The notes below the pieces were generated by a model. The model did no database searches. It saw only the letters and a list, made by a program, of their open reading frames with translations, and was not told the origin of the DNA. Positions 43,087-54,527 of a DNA stretch of 64,000 bases are shown here, piece by piece (position 1 is the first letter of the stretch; every line of letters starts with the position of its first letter). The stretch covers positions 3,906,001 through 3,970,000 of the forward strand of contig NZ_JAFBBY010000001.1 of NCBI RefSeq assembly GCF_016907515.1, written 5' to 3'. This DNA comes from Nocardioides nitrophenolicus (GTDB lineage: Bacteria > Actinomycetota > Actinomycetes > Propionibacteriales > Nocardioidaceae). The position numbers and the translations under genes were made by a program.

Positions 43087-44271
43087 GTGAGCTCCTTCGT
43101 CTACGCAGCGGTCCGCACCCCGTTCGGCCGGTTCAACGGCGCCCTCGCCGGCGTCCGCGCCGACGATCTCGGCGCCGCCGCGGTCTCCTCGGTCCTCGCC
43201 CGCACCCCCGGCCTCGACCCCGCCGCGATCGGTGACGTGGTCTGGGGCAACGCCAACGGGGCGGGGGAGGACAACCGAAACGTCGGTCGGATGGCGGCGC
43301 TCCTCGCCGGACTGCCGGTCAGCGTCCCCGCGACCACCGTCAACCGGCTCTGCGGCTCGAGCCTGGACGCCGTGATGGTCGGGTCGCGCACCATCGAGAC
43401 CGGCGACGCCGACATCGTCCTCACCGGCGGCGTCGAGTCGATGACCCGGGCCCCGTGGGTGCTCCCCAAGCCCGACCGCGCCTTCCCGGTCGCCGACGTC
43501 ACCGCCGTCTCGACGGCCCTGGGCTGGCGCCTGGTCAACCCCCGGATGCCGAAGGAGTGGACGGTCAGCCTCGGCGAGGCCAACGAGCAGCTCCAGGAGC
43601 GGTTCGGGATCTCCCGCGAGCGCCAGGACGAGTTCGCCGCTCGCTCGCACCAGCTCGCGCACCAGGCCTGGGAGGACGGCTTCTACGACGACCTGGTCGT
43701 CCCGGTCGACGGCGTCGACCTCACCCGCGACGAAGGCATCCGGCCCGGCAGCACCCCCGCGTCGCTCGGCGGCCTCAAGCCGGTCTTCCGCAAGGACGGC
43801 ACCATCACGGCCGGCAACGCGTCGCCGCTGAGCGACGGCGCCTCCGCCGTGCTGCTCGGCTCGGAGGCCGCCGCCGACCGGATCGGTACGACGCCGCTGG
43901 CCCGCGTGGCCGGCCGGGCGGCGTACGCCCTCGAGCCCCAGGCCTTCGGGTACGCGCCGGTCGAGGCGGCCAACGCCGCGCTCGCCCGGGCCGGCATCTC
44001 CTGGTCGGACGTCGGCGCGGTCGAGCTCAACGAGGCGTTCGCGGTGCAGTCGCTCGCCTGCGTGGACGCCTGGCCGATCGACCCCGAGATCGTGAACCAG
44101 CGCGGTGGCGCGATCGCCCTGGGCCACCCGCTCGGGGCTTCCGGCGGCCGGCTGGTCGGCACCCTCGCCAAGGTGCTGCGCGAGACCGGTCAGCGCTGGG
44201 GCGTCGCCGGCATCTGCATCGGCGTCGGCCAGGGCCTGGCCGTCGTGCTCGAGAACGTGGCGGCCTCCTGA
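43087..44271 (+). CDS. pcaF: thiolase, probable 3-oxoadipyl-CoA thiolase
   Basis: 394 residues. Nucleophile Cys89 in NRLCGSSLDA, GHPLGASGGR with His near 347 and CIGVGQG with the second Cys near 377. Context with CoA-transferase and cat genes supports PcaF (3-oxoadipyl-CoA to succinyl-CoA and acetyl-CoA) rather than a housekeeping thiolase. GTG follows TAGCGT by 7 nt. Stop overlaps the next ATG. Confidence 0.9.
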   Translation: MSSFVYAAVRTPFGRFNGALAGVRADDLGAAAVSSVLARTPGLDPAAIGDVVWGNANGAGEDNRNVGRMAALLAGLPVSVPATTVNRLCGSSLDAVMVGSRTIETGDADIVLTGGVESMTRAPWVLPKPDRAFPVADVTAVSTALGWRLVNPRMPKEWTVSLGEANEQLQERFGISRERQDEFAARSHQLAHQAWEDGFYDDLVVPVDGVDLTRDEGIRPGSTPASLGGLKPVFRKDGTITAGNASPLSDGASAVLLGSEAAADRIGTTPLARVAGRAAYALEPQAFGYAPVEAANAALARAGISWSDVGAVELNEAFAVQSLACVDAWPIDPEIVNQRGGAIALGHPLGASGGRLVGTLAKVLRETGQRWGVAGICIGVGQGLAVVLENVAAS

Positions 44272-44966
44272 TGGCGCGCACCGCTCTGCTCGACACCGCT
44301 GACGAGGCGGTGGCCGGCATCGAGGACGGATCCACCGTCCTGGTGGGCGGCTTCGGCCTGGCCGGCATGCCGTTCGACCTCATCGACGCGCTGATCCGGC
44401 AGGGCGCGACGGACCTCACCATCGTGTCCAACAACGCCGGCAACGGCGAGGTCGGCTTGGCCGCGCTGCTCAAGGCCGGCCGGGTGCGCAAGGTGGTCTG
44501 CTCGTTCCCGCGCCAGGCCGACTCGTACGTCTTCGACGAGCTCTACCTGTCCGGCAAGGTCGAGCTGGAGGTCGTGCCGCAGGGCAACCTCGCCGAGCGG
44601 ATGCGCGCCGCCGGAGCGGGGATCGGCGCCTTCTACAGCCCCACGGCCGTCGGCACCCCGCTCGCGGACGGCAAGGAGTCGCGGGTCATCGACGGGCGCG
44701 AGTTCCTGCTCGAGTACCCGATCAAGGGCGACTACGCGCTCATCTCCGCCCACGCCGCCGACCGGCTCGGCAACCTCGTCTACCGCAAGACCGCCCGCAA
44801 CTTCGGGCCGGTCATGGCCGCCGCGGCGACCACGACGATCGTCCAGGTGTCCTCGCTCGTCGAGACCGGCGAGCTGGACCCCGAGGCCGTCGTCACCCCG
44901 TCCATCTATGTCGACCGCGTGGTCGCCGTGGAGGCCCGCCACTACACCGTGCAGGGAGCCCGCTGA
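44271..44966 (+). CDS. pcaI: 3-oxoacid CoA-transferase subunit A
   Basis: 231 residues. CoA-transferase family I alpha subunit: DGSTVLVGGFGLAGMPFDLIDAL, SNNAGNGEVGLAALL, VPQGNLAERMRAAGAGIGAFYSP and GDYALISAHAADRLGN. Activates 3-oxoadipate with succinyl-CoA together with the next gene. One-base overlaps on both sides. Could also be ScoA acting on acetoacetate; context favours PcaI. Confidence 0.9.
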   Translation: MARTALLDTADEAVAGIEDGSTVLVGGFGLAGMPFDLIDALIRQGATDLTIVSNNAGNGEVGLAALLKAGRVRKVVCSFPRQADSYVFDELYLSGKVELEVVPQGNLAERMRAAGAGIGAFYSPTAVGTPLADGKESRVIDGREFLLEYPIKGDYALISAHAADRLGNLVYRKTARNFGPVMAAAATTTIVQVSSLVETGELDPEAVVTPSIYVDRVVAVEARHYTVQGAR

Positions 44967-45628
44967 TGACCGTCGAGCACCTGGACCGCGGTCCGCTCAC
45001 CATGGACGAGCTCGCCGAGGTGATCGCGCGCGACATCCCCGAGGGCTCCTTCGTCAACCTCGGCATCGGCCAGCCCACCAAGATCGCCGACCACCTCCCC
45101 GACGAGCTCGGCGTCATCCTGCACACCGAGAACGGCATGCTCGGCATGGGGCCGGCCGCCCACGGCGACGAGGTCGACGCCGACCTCACCAACGCCGGCA
45201 AGGTCCCGGTCACCGAGCTGCCCGGGGCGTCGTACTTCCACCACGCCGACTCCTTCGCCATGATGCGCGGCGGCCACCTCGACGTCTGCGTCCTCGGCGC
45301 CTACCAGGTCGCCGCCAACGGCGACCTCGCCAACTGGCACACCGGGCGCCCCGACGCCATCCCCGCCGTCGGCGGAGCGATGGACCTCGCCATCGGCGCC
45401 AAGGACGTCTTCGTGATGATGGGCCTGTTCGGCAAGGACGGCTCACCCAAGCTGGTCCCCGTGTGCACCTACCCGCTCACCGGCGTCGGCTGCGTCAGCC
45501 GGGTCTACACCGACCACGGGATCTTCGAGGTCGGCGGCTCCGCGGTCGTCGTCCGCGAGACGTGGGGGCTTTCCGTGGCGGAACTCGGTCGCCGGCTGGG
45601 GCTGGAGTTGGCTACAAAGGAGGGGTGA
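44966..45628 (+). CDS. pcaJ: 3-oxoacid CoA-transferase subunit B
   Basis: 220 residues. Beta subunit with catalytic Glu55 in LHTENGMLGMGP, NLGIGQPTKIADHLP and GGHLDVCVLGAYQV. Pairs with PcaI. Stop overlaps a following DUF2087 gene (GTGA). Confidence 0.91.
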   Translation: MTVEHLDRGPLTMDELAEVIARDIPEGSFVNLGIGQPTKIADHLPDELGVILHTENGMLGMGPAAHGDEVDADLTNAGKVPVTELPGASYFHHADSFAMMRGGHLDVCVLGAYQVAANGDLANWHTGRPDAIPAVGGAMDLAIGAKDVFVMMGLFGKDGSPKLVPVCTYPLTGVGCVSRVYTDHGIFEVGGSAVVVRETWGLSVAELGRRLGLELATKEG

Positions 45629-45900
45629 GCCCCGACGACCAGCAGGTCCTGCGCCGCTTCTTCTCCGCCGACGGGCGGCTGCTGGACCTGCCCACCCGGC
45701 ACGCCAAGCGGCTGGTCGTGCTCGACCACGTGGCGCAGCGCTTCGAGCCCGGCCGGCGCTACGGCTGGCGTGAGGTCGACGCGATCCTCCAGGAGGTCCA
45801 CGACGACCACGCGGCGCTGCGCCGCCACCTCGTCGACGACGGCTTCCTCACCCGCGAGAGCGATGTGTACTGGCGCAGCGGCGGCACGGTCGAGGTCTGA
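45625..45900 (+). CDS. DUF2087 small DNA-binding-like protein
   Basis: 91 residues. RRFFSADGRLLDLPTRHAKRLVVLDHVAQRFEPGRRYGWREVDAILQEVHDDHAALRRHLVDDGFLTRES is the DUF2087 winged-helix pattern, often fused to ArsR-type regulators. Function unknown. GTG overlaps the pcaJ stop and it follows AAAGGAGG, so it is the last gene of the operon. Confidence 0.85.
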   Translation: MSPDDQQVLRRFFSADGRLLDLPTRHAKRLVVLDHVAQRFEPGRRYGWREVDAILQEVHDDHAALRRHLVDDGFLTRESDVYWRSGGTVEV

Positions 45901-46063
45901 CCCGCTTCCCGCGCCCCACGGGTCCCCGTAGCCGCCCTTGTTCCTCCCCAGGCGCCCTGTCGTCGCGCGTTCTCCACAGCCCGGCCGTCCGCGCGCCGCG
46001 CCTGACGGCCCTGTCCGGCAGGGTGTGGTCCACGACGACGAAGGGAGACGAAGGGAGGTGTCC

Positions 46064-46126
46064 ATGACAGCTGACCGGCGCGACCCGAGCGGGGCGCGGG
46101 CGCACGCTGGCGGGTGTTCGCCGTGA
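46064..46126 (+). CDS. 20-codon upstream ORF before the Uma2 gene
   Basis: ATG at 46064 follows GGGAGG (spacing 7) and gives MTADRRDPSGARAHAGGCSP before TGA 46124-46126. The stop codon overlaps the GAGGAGG ribosome binding site of the next gene, so translation could be coupled. May be spurious. Otherwise the 235 bp from 45901 are not coding and show no clear structure. Confidence 0.35.
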   Translation: MTADRRDPSGARAHAGGCSP

Positions 46127-46135
46127 GGAGGCACG

Positions 46136-46684
46136 ATGAGACCCATGACCACCCCCACCCTCGGGCCCGGCCACACCCGGGCCGACCTCGACCGGATGCC
46201 CGACGACGGCAACCGCTACGAGCTGCTCGAGGGTGAGATCGTGATGTCGCCGGCGCCGTCGTTCGACCATCAGCGGATGTCGGGTGCCCTTCATGTCGCA
46301 CTTCACCTGGCCCGCCCTGAAGGTCTCGTCGTCCTTGCCGCGCCCTTCGACGTGCAGCTCGAGGAGCTGTCGGTGGTCGAGCCGGACCTGCTGGTCGTGG
46401 AGCGGGACCGTCCCGAGCAGCGGGGGTTGACGGGCGCCCCGCTGCTCGTCGTCGAGATCCTCTCGCCGAGCAGTCGCGGACGGGACCAGGTGCGCAAGAA
46501 GCGGCTCTACCAGCGGGCCGGGGTGCCGTCGTACTGGGTGCTCGATCCCGAGGTGCCGAGCCTGACCGCCTGGGAGCTGCGCGAAGGTCGCTACGAGGTG
46601 GCCGCGCTGGTCGCGGGCGAGGAGGAGTGGACCGCGGCCGCGCCCTACGACCTCACCCTCGTCCCGGCGCGGCTGCTCGACTGA
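46136..46684 (+). CDS. Uma2 family (DUF820) putative restriction-endonuclease-fold protein
   Basis: 182 residues. PD-(D/E)XK-like fold: DGNRYELLEGEIVMSPAPSFDHQRMSG, VVEPDLLVVERD and LLVVEILSPSSRGRDQVRKKRLYQRAGVPSYWVLDPE, the expected order of Glu, Asp and Glu-x-Lys-like site. The Uma2 family role is unknown. ATG 46136 is preferred because of GAGGAGG 4 nt upstream. A truncated relative lies at 49226-49484, flanking lon on the other side. Confidence 0.88.
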   Translation: MRPMTTPTLGPGHTRADLDRMPDDGNRYELLEGEIVMSPAPSFDHQRMSGALHVALHLARPEGLVVLAAPFDVQLEELSVVEPDLLVVERDRPEQRGLTGAPLLVVEILSPSSRGRDQVRKKRLYQRAGVPSYWVLDPEVPSLTAWELREGRYEVAALVAGEEEWTAAAPYDLTLVPARLLD

Positions 46685-46705
46685 TCGAGGCCGGGGAGTT
46701 CCCCA

Positions 46706-46722
46706 GTTCGCCCACCGCGAAC
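46706..46722 (+). promoter_or_regulatory. ClgR-type box upstream of lon
   Basis: GTTCGC-CCACC-GCGAAC (46706-46722), a perfect dyad matching the known ClgR consensus (CGC-N5-GCG core) that activates clp and lon genes in actinobacteria. It is 38 bp before the lon ATG. Confidence 0.7.
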
Positions 46723-46760
46723 GCCGGAACACCACGAACCCGGAACGCATTGGAAGGTGC

Positions 46761-49097
<2,337 letters not shown>

Positions 49098-49225
49098 CGG
49101 CGACTTCTCCACAGGCTGGAGGTCCATGCTCGGCGGATCGGCGTTCTGCGTCGATGATCGTCGGCATGGACCTTCAGTCATCTCGGGAAGCCGGCGCCTC
49201 GTCCCCCAATCAGCTCGTGAGTACC

Positions 49226-49484
49226 GAGCTGCTGGTGGTGCTCTACGCGGCCTGCCCTGGCCGACCACGCGCCGTCGTGACCTGGGCCAGAGGAAGCGGA
49301 TCTACGAGCGGAGCGGGGTGGCCGCCTACGGGGTCGTCGACGTCGAGTCCGACGAGATCGCCTTGACCGCGCGGGAGCTGCGCGACGGCGCCTACGTCGC
49401 CGTCGCCGCGATCGCCGGCGACGAGGAGTGGACGGCGACGGTCCCCTTCGAGGTCACCGTCGTGCCGTCCCGGCTGATCCGCCG
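49226..49484 (+). pseudogene. decayed Uma2-family gene
   Basis: From about 49276 the frame reads RDLGQRKRIYERSGVAAYGVVDVE and continues to TVVPSRLIR, matching the C-terminal half of the Uma2 protein at 46136-46684. The preceding segment TELLVVLYAACPGRP, matching LLVVEILSP, lies in another frame, so a frameshift or deletion separates them. The first two thirds are missing and no stop codon follows in the correct place. No gene is visible from 49098 to 49225. Confidence 0.6.
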
Positions 49485-49506
49485 AGACGTCGCGGGGGAG
49501 GTCGGA

Positions 49507-49848
49507 TCAGACGGGGTCACGGGCGTCGAGGAGCTCGTCCCAGTTCGCCTCGGTCCAGCGGCACCAGGACTCGAGCTGTCCCGCGAGGCTCCGGCCGAGC
49601 GGCGTCAGCGCGTAGTCGACCGAGCGGCCCTCGGCGCGGCGGCTCACGAAGCCGTCCCGCTCGAGGCGCCGCAGCGAGGTCGTGAGCACCTTCGCGCTGG
49701 CCCGGATCGGGACCCGCAGCTCGGAGAACCGGCGCGGGCCGTCCTCGAGGCAGCGGATCACCAGCGGCGCCCACTTGTCGCCCATCCGGAGCGGGACGAG
49801 GGTCGACGGGCAGATCTCGTCGAACATGTCGGCTCGCAGCGGCGTCAT
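49507..49848 (-). CDS. HxlR-family winged-helix regulator
   Basis: 113 residues. DEICPSTLVPLRMGDKWAPLVIRCLEDGPRRFSELRVPIRASAKVLTTSLRRLERDGFVSRRAEG is the HxlR pattern with the N-terminal Cys14. ATG follows TAGAGT by 7 nt. Divergent from an NAD(P)-binding oxidoreductase-like gene through a dyad; likely represses it. HxlR relatives often sense aldehydes or quinones. Confidence 0.92.
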   Translation of the reverse strand: MTPLRADMFDEICPSTLVPLRMGDKWAPLVIRCLEDGPRRFSELRVPIRASAKVLTTSLRRLERDGFVSRRAEGRSVDYALTPLGRSLAGQLESWCRWTEANWDELLDARDPV

Positions 49849-49858
49849 GGATCCCACT

Positions 49859-49893
49859 CTAGGTATCCGGGCGGTAACCACACCCGGACCTAG
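49859..49893. promoter_or_regulatory. HxlR operator-like dyad with two -10 boxes
   Basis: CTAGGTATCCGGG (49859-49871) against CCCGGACCTAG (49883-49893), with two extra bases in the left arm, and GGTAACC (49873-49879) near the centre. The -10 boxes of both divergent genes (49856-49861 and 49891-49896) lie at its edges. Confidence 0.55.
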
Positions 49894-49903
49894 CGTCGCC
49901 GTC

Positions 49904-50581
49904 ATGACCGCAACCCCTGCGCAGGACCCGACCAGCAAGAGCATCCTCGTCATCGGCGCCGCCGGCCGCGCCGGACGGACGGCGGTCGCGGAGGCCCGCC
50001 GTCGCGGACACCGGGTCACCGCCGTCGTGCGCGACCCGGCGGCGTACGACGCCCCGCGCGGCGTGGAGGTACGCACCGGCGATGTCACCGACCCGGCATC
50101 GGTCCGGGCCCTGGCCGCCGGCAAGGACGCCGTGATCGCCGGCGTCTTCGACCAGTCCCGGGACCCGGCTGAGTTCCTGCCGGCCGCGACCCGGGCCCTT
50201 CTCGCCGGGGCCCCCGACGCCCGCCTGGTGTGGGTCGGCCTCGCCTCGCTCCTGCCCGACGTCGGCGGGACACCGGTGATGGACCGCGCGGGCTATCCGC
50301 AGGCGTACCGCTCCTTCTTCCTCACCCACCTCGCCGCGCTCGACGTGCTCCGGGCCTCCGCCGCCGACTGGGTCGCGGTGAGCCCGAGCGGCGACTTCGA
50401 CCACACCGGCTCGCCGGTCGGTGGGTACGCCGTCGCGCCGGGCGATGCGGCCGCCCTCATCACCTATGCCGACCACGCGATCGCGCTCGTCGACGAGGCC
50501 GTCGCCCCGACGGCGAGCGGGGTGCACCTGGGCGTGGTCGCTCAGGCGCCGGCGAGGTCCTCCGCGTCGATGATCCGGTAG
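49904..50581 (+). CDS. NAD(P)-binding Rossmann-fold protein (NAD(P)H azoreductase/SDR-a like)
   Basis: 225 residues. Atypical SDR start ILVIGAAGRAGRTAVAEARRRGHRVTAVVRDP with the NAD(P) loop GAAGRAGR, then VEVRTGDVTDPASVRALAAGKDAVIAG. Active site Tyr/Lys are not obvious, so catalysis is uncertain. ATG follows TAGCGT by 7 nt. Regulated probably by the divergent HxlR. Its 3' end overlaps the convergent XPB gene by 40 bp. Confidence 0.85.
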   Translation: MTATPAQDPTSKSILVIGAAGRAGRTAVAEARRRGHRVTAVVRDPAAYDAPRGVEVRTGDVTDPASVRALAAGKDAVIAGVFDQSRDPAEFLPAATRALLAGAPDARLVWVGLASLLPDVGGTPVMDRAGYPQAYRSFFLTHLAALDVLRASAADWVAVSPSGDFDHTGSPVGGYAVAPGDAAALITYADHAIALVDEAVAPTASGVHLGVVAQAPARSSASMIR

Positions 50582-52200
50582 GCGTAGCCCTGCTCGGCCA
50601 GGAAGCGCTGCCGGTTCTGCGCGAACTCGGCGTCGACGGTGTCGCGGGCCACGACCGTGTAGAAGTGCGCGACCTTCCGCTCGCCGCCGGGACCCGGGGG
50701 ACCCGGCCGGAGCAGCCGGCCCAGCCGCTGCGCCTCCTCCTGGCGTGACCCGAAGGACCCCGAGACCTGGATGGCGACCTCGGCGGTCGGCAGGTCGATC
50801 GAGAAGTTCGCGACCTTCGACACGACCAGCAGCCCGATCTCGCCCGACCGGAAGGCGTCGAAGAGCCGCTGCCGCTCCTTGACCGTCGTCTGTCCGGTGA
50901 TGATCGGCGCGTCCAGGGCCTCGCCCAGCTCGGCGAGCTGCTCGAGGTACTGACCGATGACGAGCGTGGGCTGCCCGGCGTGCCGGGTCACCAGGTCCCG
51001 GACCACGCCCAGCTTCTCGGGCGTGCACGCGGCCAGCCGGTAGCGCTCCTCGGGGTCCGCCGTCGCGTACGACATCCGTGACGCCTCCGGCAGCGAGACC
51101 CGGACCTCGATGCAGTCGGCGGGCGCGATCCAGCCCTGGGCCTCGATGTCCTTCCACGGGGCGTCGTACCGCTTGGGCCCGATCAGCGAGAACACGTCGC
51201 CCTCGCGGCCGTCCTCGCGGACCAGGGTCGCGGTCAGCCCGATCCGGCGCCGGGCCTGCAGGTCGGCGGTCATCCGGAAGATCGGCGCCGGGAGGAGGTG
51301 CACCTCGTCGTAGACGATCAGGCCCCAGTCGCGCGCGTCGAACAGCTCGAGGTGGGGGTAGACGCCCTTCCGCTTGGTGGTGATGACCTGGTACGTCGCG
51401 ATGGTGACCGGCCGGATCTCCTTGACGGTGCCGGAGTACTCGCCGATCTCGTCCTCGGTCAGCGAGGTACGCCGGACCAGCTCGTCCTTCCACTGCCGGG
51501 CGCTCACGGTGTTGGTGACGAGGATCAGCGTGGTCGCCTGCGCGTGCGCCATCGCGGCCGCGCCGACCAGCGTCTTGCCGGCCCCGCAGGGCAGCACGAC
51601 GACACCGGACCCGCCGTGCCAGAACGACTCGGCCGCGTCGCGCTGGTAGTCGCGCAGCGTCCAGTCGTCCTCGGCCAGTGCGATGGCGTGGGCCTCGCCG
51701 TCGACATAGCCGGCGTAGTCCTCGGCCGGCCAGCCCAGCTTGAGCAGCGCCTGCTTGAGGTTGCCGCGCTCGGAGGGGTGCACCGCCACGGTGTCGTCGT
51801 CGAGGCGCGCGCCGAGCATGCCGGCGACCTTCTTGGCGCGCAGCACCTCCTCGAGCACCGGCCGGTCGCTGGAGGCCAGCACCAGCCCGTGGACGGGGTG
51901 CTTCTCGAGCCGGAGCCGGCCGTAGCGCGCCATCGTCTCGGCGACGTCGACCAGCAGCGCGTGGGGAACCGGGTAGCGCGACCAGGTCAGCAGCGTGTCG
52001 ACCACCTGCTCGGCGTCGTGACCGGCGGCGCGGGCGTTCCACAGGCCCAGCGGGGTCAGCCGGTAGGTGTGGATGTGCTCCGGCGAGCGCTCCAGCTCGG
52101 CGAACGGCGCGATGGCCTTGCGGCACTCCGCGGCCTGGGGGTGGTCGACCTCCAGCAGCAGGGACTTGTCCGACTGCACGATGAGGGGTCCGTCTGTCAC
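50542..52200 (-). CDS. XPB/Ssl2-like DNA repair helicase
   Basis: 552 residues. Superfamily 2 helicase: Walker A LPCGAGKT (203-210), DEVH box (298-301), GLTATLVRED with the XPB RED motif (328-330), and C-terminal helicase half with QVSGSFGSRQEEAQRLGRLLRP. N-terminal damage-recognition-like domain (residues 1-175). Acts on DNA unwinding in nucleotide excision repair type processes; bacterial role not fully defined. GTG follows TAAACT by 6 nt. The next gene upstream is its usual partner. Confidence 0.95.
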   Translation of the reverse strand: MTDGPLIVQSDKSLLLEVDHPQAAECRKAIAPFAELERSPEHIHTYRLTPLGLWNARAAGHDAEQVVDTLLTWSRYPVPHALLVDVAETMARYGRLRLEKHPVHGLVLASSDRPVLEEVLRAKKVAGMLGARLDDDTVAVHPSERGNLKQALLKLGWPAEDYAGYVDGEAHAIALAEDDWTLRDYQRDAAESFWHGGSGVVVLPCGAGKTLVGAAAMAHAQATTLILVTNTVSARQWKDELVRRTSLTEDEIGEYSGTVKEIRPVTIATYQVITTKRKGVYPHLELFDARDWGLIVYDEVHLLPAPIFRMTADLQARRRIGLTATLVREDGREGDVFSLIGPKRYDAPWKDIEAQGWIAPADCIEVRVSLPEASRMSYATADPEERYRLAACTPEKLGVVRDLVTRHAGQPTLVIGQYLEQLAELGEALDAPIITGQTTVKERQRLFDAFRSGEIGLLVVSKVANFSIDLPTAEVAIQVSGSFGSRQEEAQRLGRLLRPGPPGPGGERKVAHFYTVVARDTVDAEFAQNRQRFLAEQGYAYRIIDAEDLAGA

Positions 52201-52217
52201 CGCACGAGTTTAGAGGG

Positions 52218-54506
52218 TCACCCGACAGGGATGACCCGGCTGATCCGGTGGACGGCGTAGCGCCGCTCCGCGTCGGGGTCGTCGTCGGTCGCATCGGCGT
52301 CGAGCGCGGTGAGCTGGCCGCCCTCGACGACCAGGGGGCGCACCGACCGCTCGGACACGACTCCCTGGTTGTCGGTGAACCCGATCAGGACGACGCCGCG
52401 CCGCTCGATCGCCTCGCGCAGCGCGGAGAGCACGCCGCCACCCGGGGCGGTGGCGGACGCCGGCCGGGTCCGCGCCGCCTCGTCGCCCTCGCGCAGCGTC
52501 GCCACGGCGGCGACGACCTGCGCCGCCTGCCGAGCGGCGGACCGGGCGGCGTCGGCACTTTCGCGGGTGCGGGGGGTGCGGGCGCGCAGGGAGTCCGCGG
52601 CGCCGACCCGCACCACGCCGTCGGGCCCCTCGACGACCGGCGCCAGGCCGAGCTCGCGCAGCCGGGGCAGCAGGACGTCGATCGGCAGCGTCGAGACGAC
52701 CACCGTCGGTGCGATCCGCTGCAGGCCGAGCCCGGATGCCTTCGGGTGGTTGACCAGCGCGGCGAGCGCCGCCTCGTCCTCCGAGCGCACGAACGACGAC
52801 GCCAGCCCGACCCGGAGCCGCCCGAACGAGCGGACCACGTCGTCGATCAGGTAGCTCAACGGCTGGGGGACCGGGGTGCGTGAGGCGGCGAGGACGAACG
52901 CGTGCAGCTCGGCCGCGGTCCAGCCCGCGTCCAGCGCGCGTCGTACCGAGTCGGGGGTGAAGCGGTAGACGGTCGCGGCGCCGTGGGAGTCGACGTCGGC
53001 GACCTGCTGCAGCTGCCGAGCCAGGTCCGGCTCGAGCGGGCCGGGCGCGACGGCGGTCAGGTCGGCCTGGATCAGCACGTGGTCGACCGGCGCGGGCAGC
53101 AGCTCGGCCAGCACCGGCGCCGGGTCGTCGCCGGCCAGCAGCACCCGGGCGTACGGCGCCAGCACGTCGGCCCCGGTCAGGCCGAGGACCGCAGCCTCGG
53201 CGACCGCCCAGGCCACCAGGTCGGGACGGGTCCGGGGCCGGCGCGGCCGCTCCCAGGCGACCCGCGCGACCAGCGACGGCAGGCCGGTGCCAGCGGCCAG
53301 GCCGTGTCCCTCGGGCAGGTCGGCGAGGGCGGCGAGCGCCATCGCCTTCGCCTCGGGCATCCCGGCGGCCGACAGCTCGGGGGTGAGGGCGTTCCACGGC
53401 TTCTGGTCCGGGCCGCGCTCGCCGACCAGCGACGGCAGCCGCGGGCTCGCCAGCCAGGCCCGCGCGAGCACCGTCCAGCGCTCGGCGACCGGCCGCTCGG
53501 CCCACGCGTCGAACGCCGACGTCGGCACCCACACCGGGTTGCCGTCGGCGTCGGCACGGGTGGCGGCCAGCCCCGCCTCGTGGGCGAGCTCGACGATCAG
53601 CGCGGCCTCGGGCTCGGAGACCTGGAGCTGGGTCGCGGCCGCCTTGAGCTCCCGTACGCCGAGGCCGGTGGTGCGCAGCGCGGTCGCCGGGCGGGTGCCC
53701 CACCACTCGAGCAGCAGCCCGGTCCGTCGTACGACGTCGGTGGCGGCGCCCAGCGCGGCGCTCGTCGACAGTCGAGGCGAGCGCTCCTCGGACGCGACCG
53801 GCGGCGCGACGTCGACCGGCTCGACGGTGGTCCGGCCGCCCCGCACGACCAGGCCGACCTCGCCCGGCACCACGAGCAGCCCGGGCAGGAGGGAGCCGCC
53901 GGGGACGAGCAGCCGGTGCGCGACGAGCAGCTCGGCCGGTGTCTCGGCGTCCTCGGGCCGCAGCCCGACCCGCACCGACCCCGACTTCGCCGTGCCTCCC
54001 TCGGAGATGACGTGGTCGAGCAGCGCCCGGGCGCCCGACGGCAACGTCGCCAGCGCCTCGGCGATCTCCTCGGCCGGGCGCGGCGACGCCGTCCGGGGCC
54101 GCAGCCCGCTCACGCCGGCATCGGGTCCGCCGACCATCGCGTCCGCCACGCCGCTCAGCGCCCGCAGGCCCTCGGGGGAGTCCCAGGCGACGGCCAGGTC
54201 GCGGAGCCGGGCGAGGGTCGCGGCGACGTACGACGGCTCGGCGTGGACGATCCGCGCGACTTCCGGATCGGTGGTTTGACCGGCGACGACCAGGGCATCC
54301 AGTACCGAGAGCTCGCCTCGGGTGAGGCCGTCGAGCGCGCGAGCGATCGAGTTCCTCACCGCAGCGCGGGAGGCGAGTTGTCCGAAGTCGTGAGGGGCAG
54401 GGGTGGCCAGGTCGGGACGAGCGGTGAGCAGGCGCTGGAGCCGATCGTCGGGCCACGAGCGCAGCTGGTCGGCCAACGACCGGTGTCCGCTCGGTGCCGC
54501 TCCCAC
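52218..54506 (-). CDS. helicase-associated protein (Helicase_C_3 type), XPB partner
   Basis: 762 residues. Large protein with a helicase C-terminal-like N-part (about 1-130), several winged-helix-like segments and a C-terminal Helicase_C_3 domain (about 420-700, [30 protein letters not shown], and [17 protein letters not shown]), ending with a WYL-like strand region ([30 protein letters not shown]). Neighbours XPB in many actinobacteria, including mycobacteria. GTG at 54506 follows TAGCGT by 7 nt. Confidence 0.85.
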   Translation of the reverse strand: MGAAPSGHRSLADQLRSWPDDRLQRLLTARPDLATPAPHDFGQLASRAAVRNSIARALDGLTRGELSVLDALVVAGQTTDPEVARIVHAEPSYVAATLARLRDLAVAWDSPEGLRALSGVADAMVGGPDAGVSGLRPRTASPRPAEEIAEALATLPSGARALLDHVISEGGTAKSGSVRVGLRPEDAETPAELLVAHRLLVPGGSLLPGLLVVPGEVGLVVRGGRTTVEPVDVAPPVASEERSPRLSTSAALGAATDVVRRTGLLLEWWGTRPATALRTTGLGVRELKAAATQLQVSEPEAALIVELAHEAGLAATRADADGNPVWVPTSAFDAWAERPVAERWTVLARAWLASPRLPSLVGERGPDQKPWNALTPELSAAGMPEAKAMALAALADLPEGHGLAAGTGLPSLVARVAWERPRRPRTRPDLVAWAVAEAAVLGLTGADVLAPYARVLLAGDDPAPVLAELLPAPVDHVLIQADLTAVAPGPLEPDLARQLQQVADVDSHGAATVYRFTPDSVRRALDAGWTAAELHAFVLAASRTPVPQPLSYLIDDVVRSFGRLRVGLASSFVRSEDEAALAALVNHPKASGLGLQRIAPTVVVSTLPIDVLLPRLRELGLAPVVEGPDGVVRVGAADSLRARTPRTRESADAARSAARQAAQVVAAVATLREGDEAARTRPASATAPGGGVLSALREAIERRGVVLIGFTDNQGVVSERSVRPLVVEGGQLTALDADATDDDPDAERRYAVHRISRVIPVG

Positions 54507-54527
54507 GGGTGCAACGCTAGGACATCG

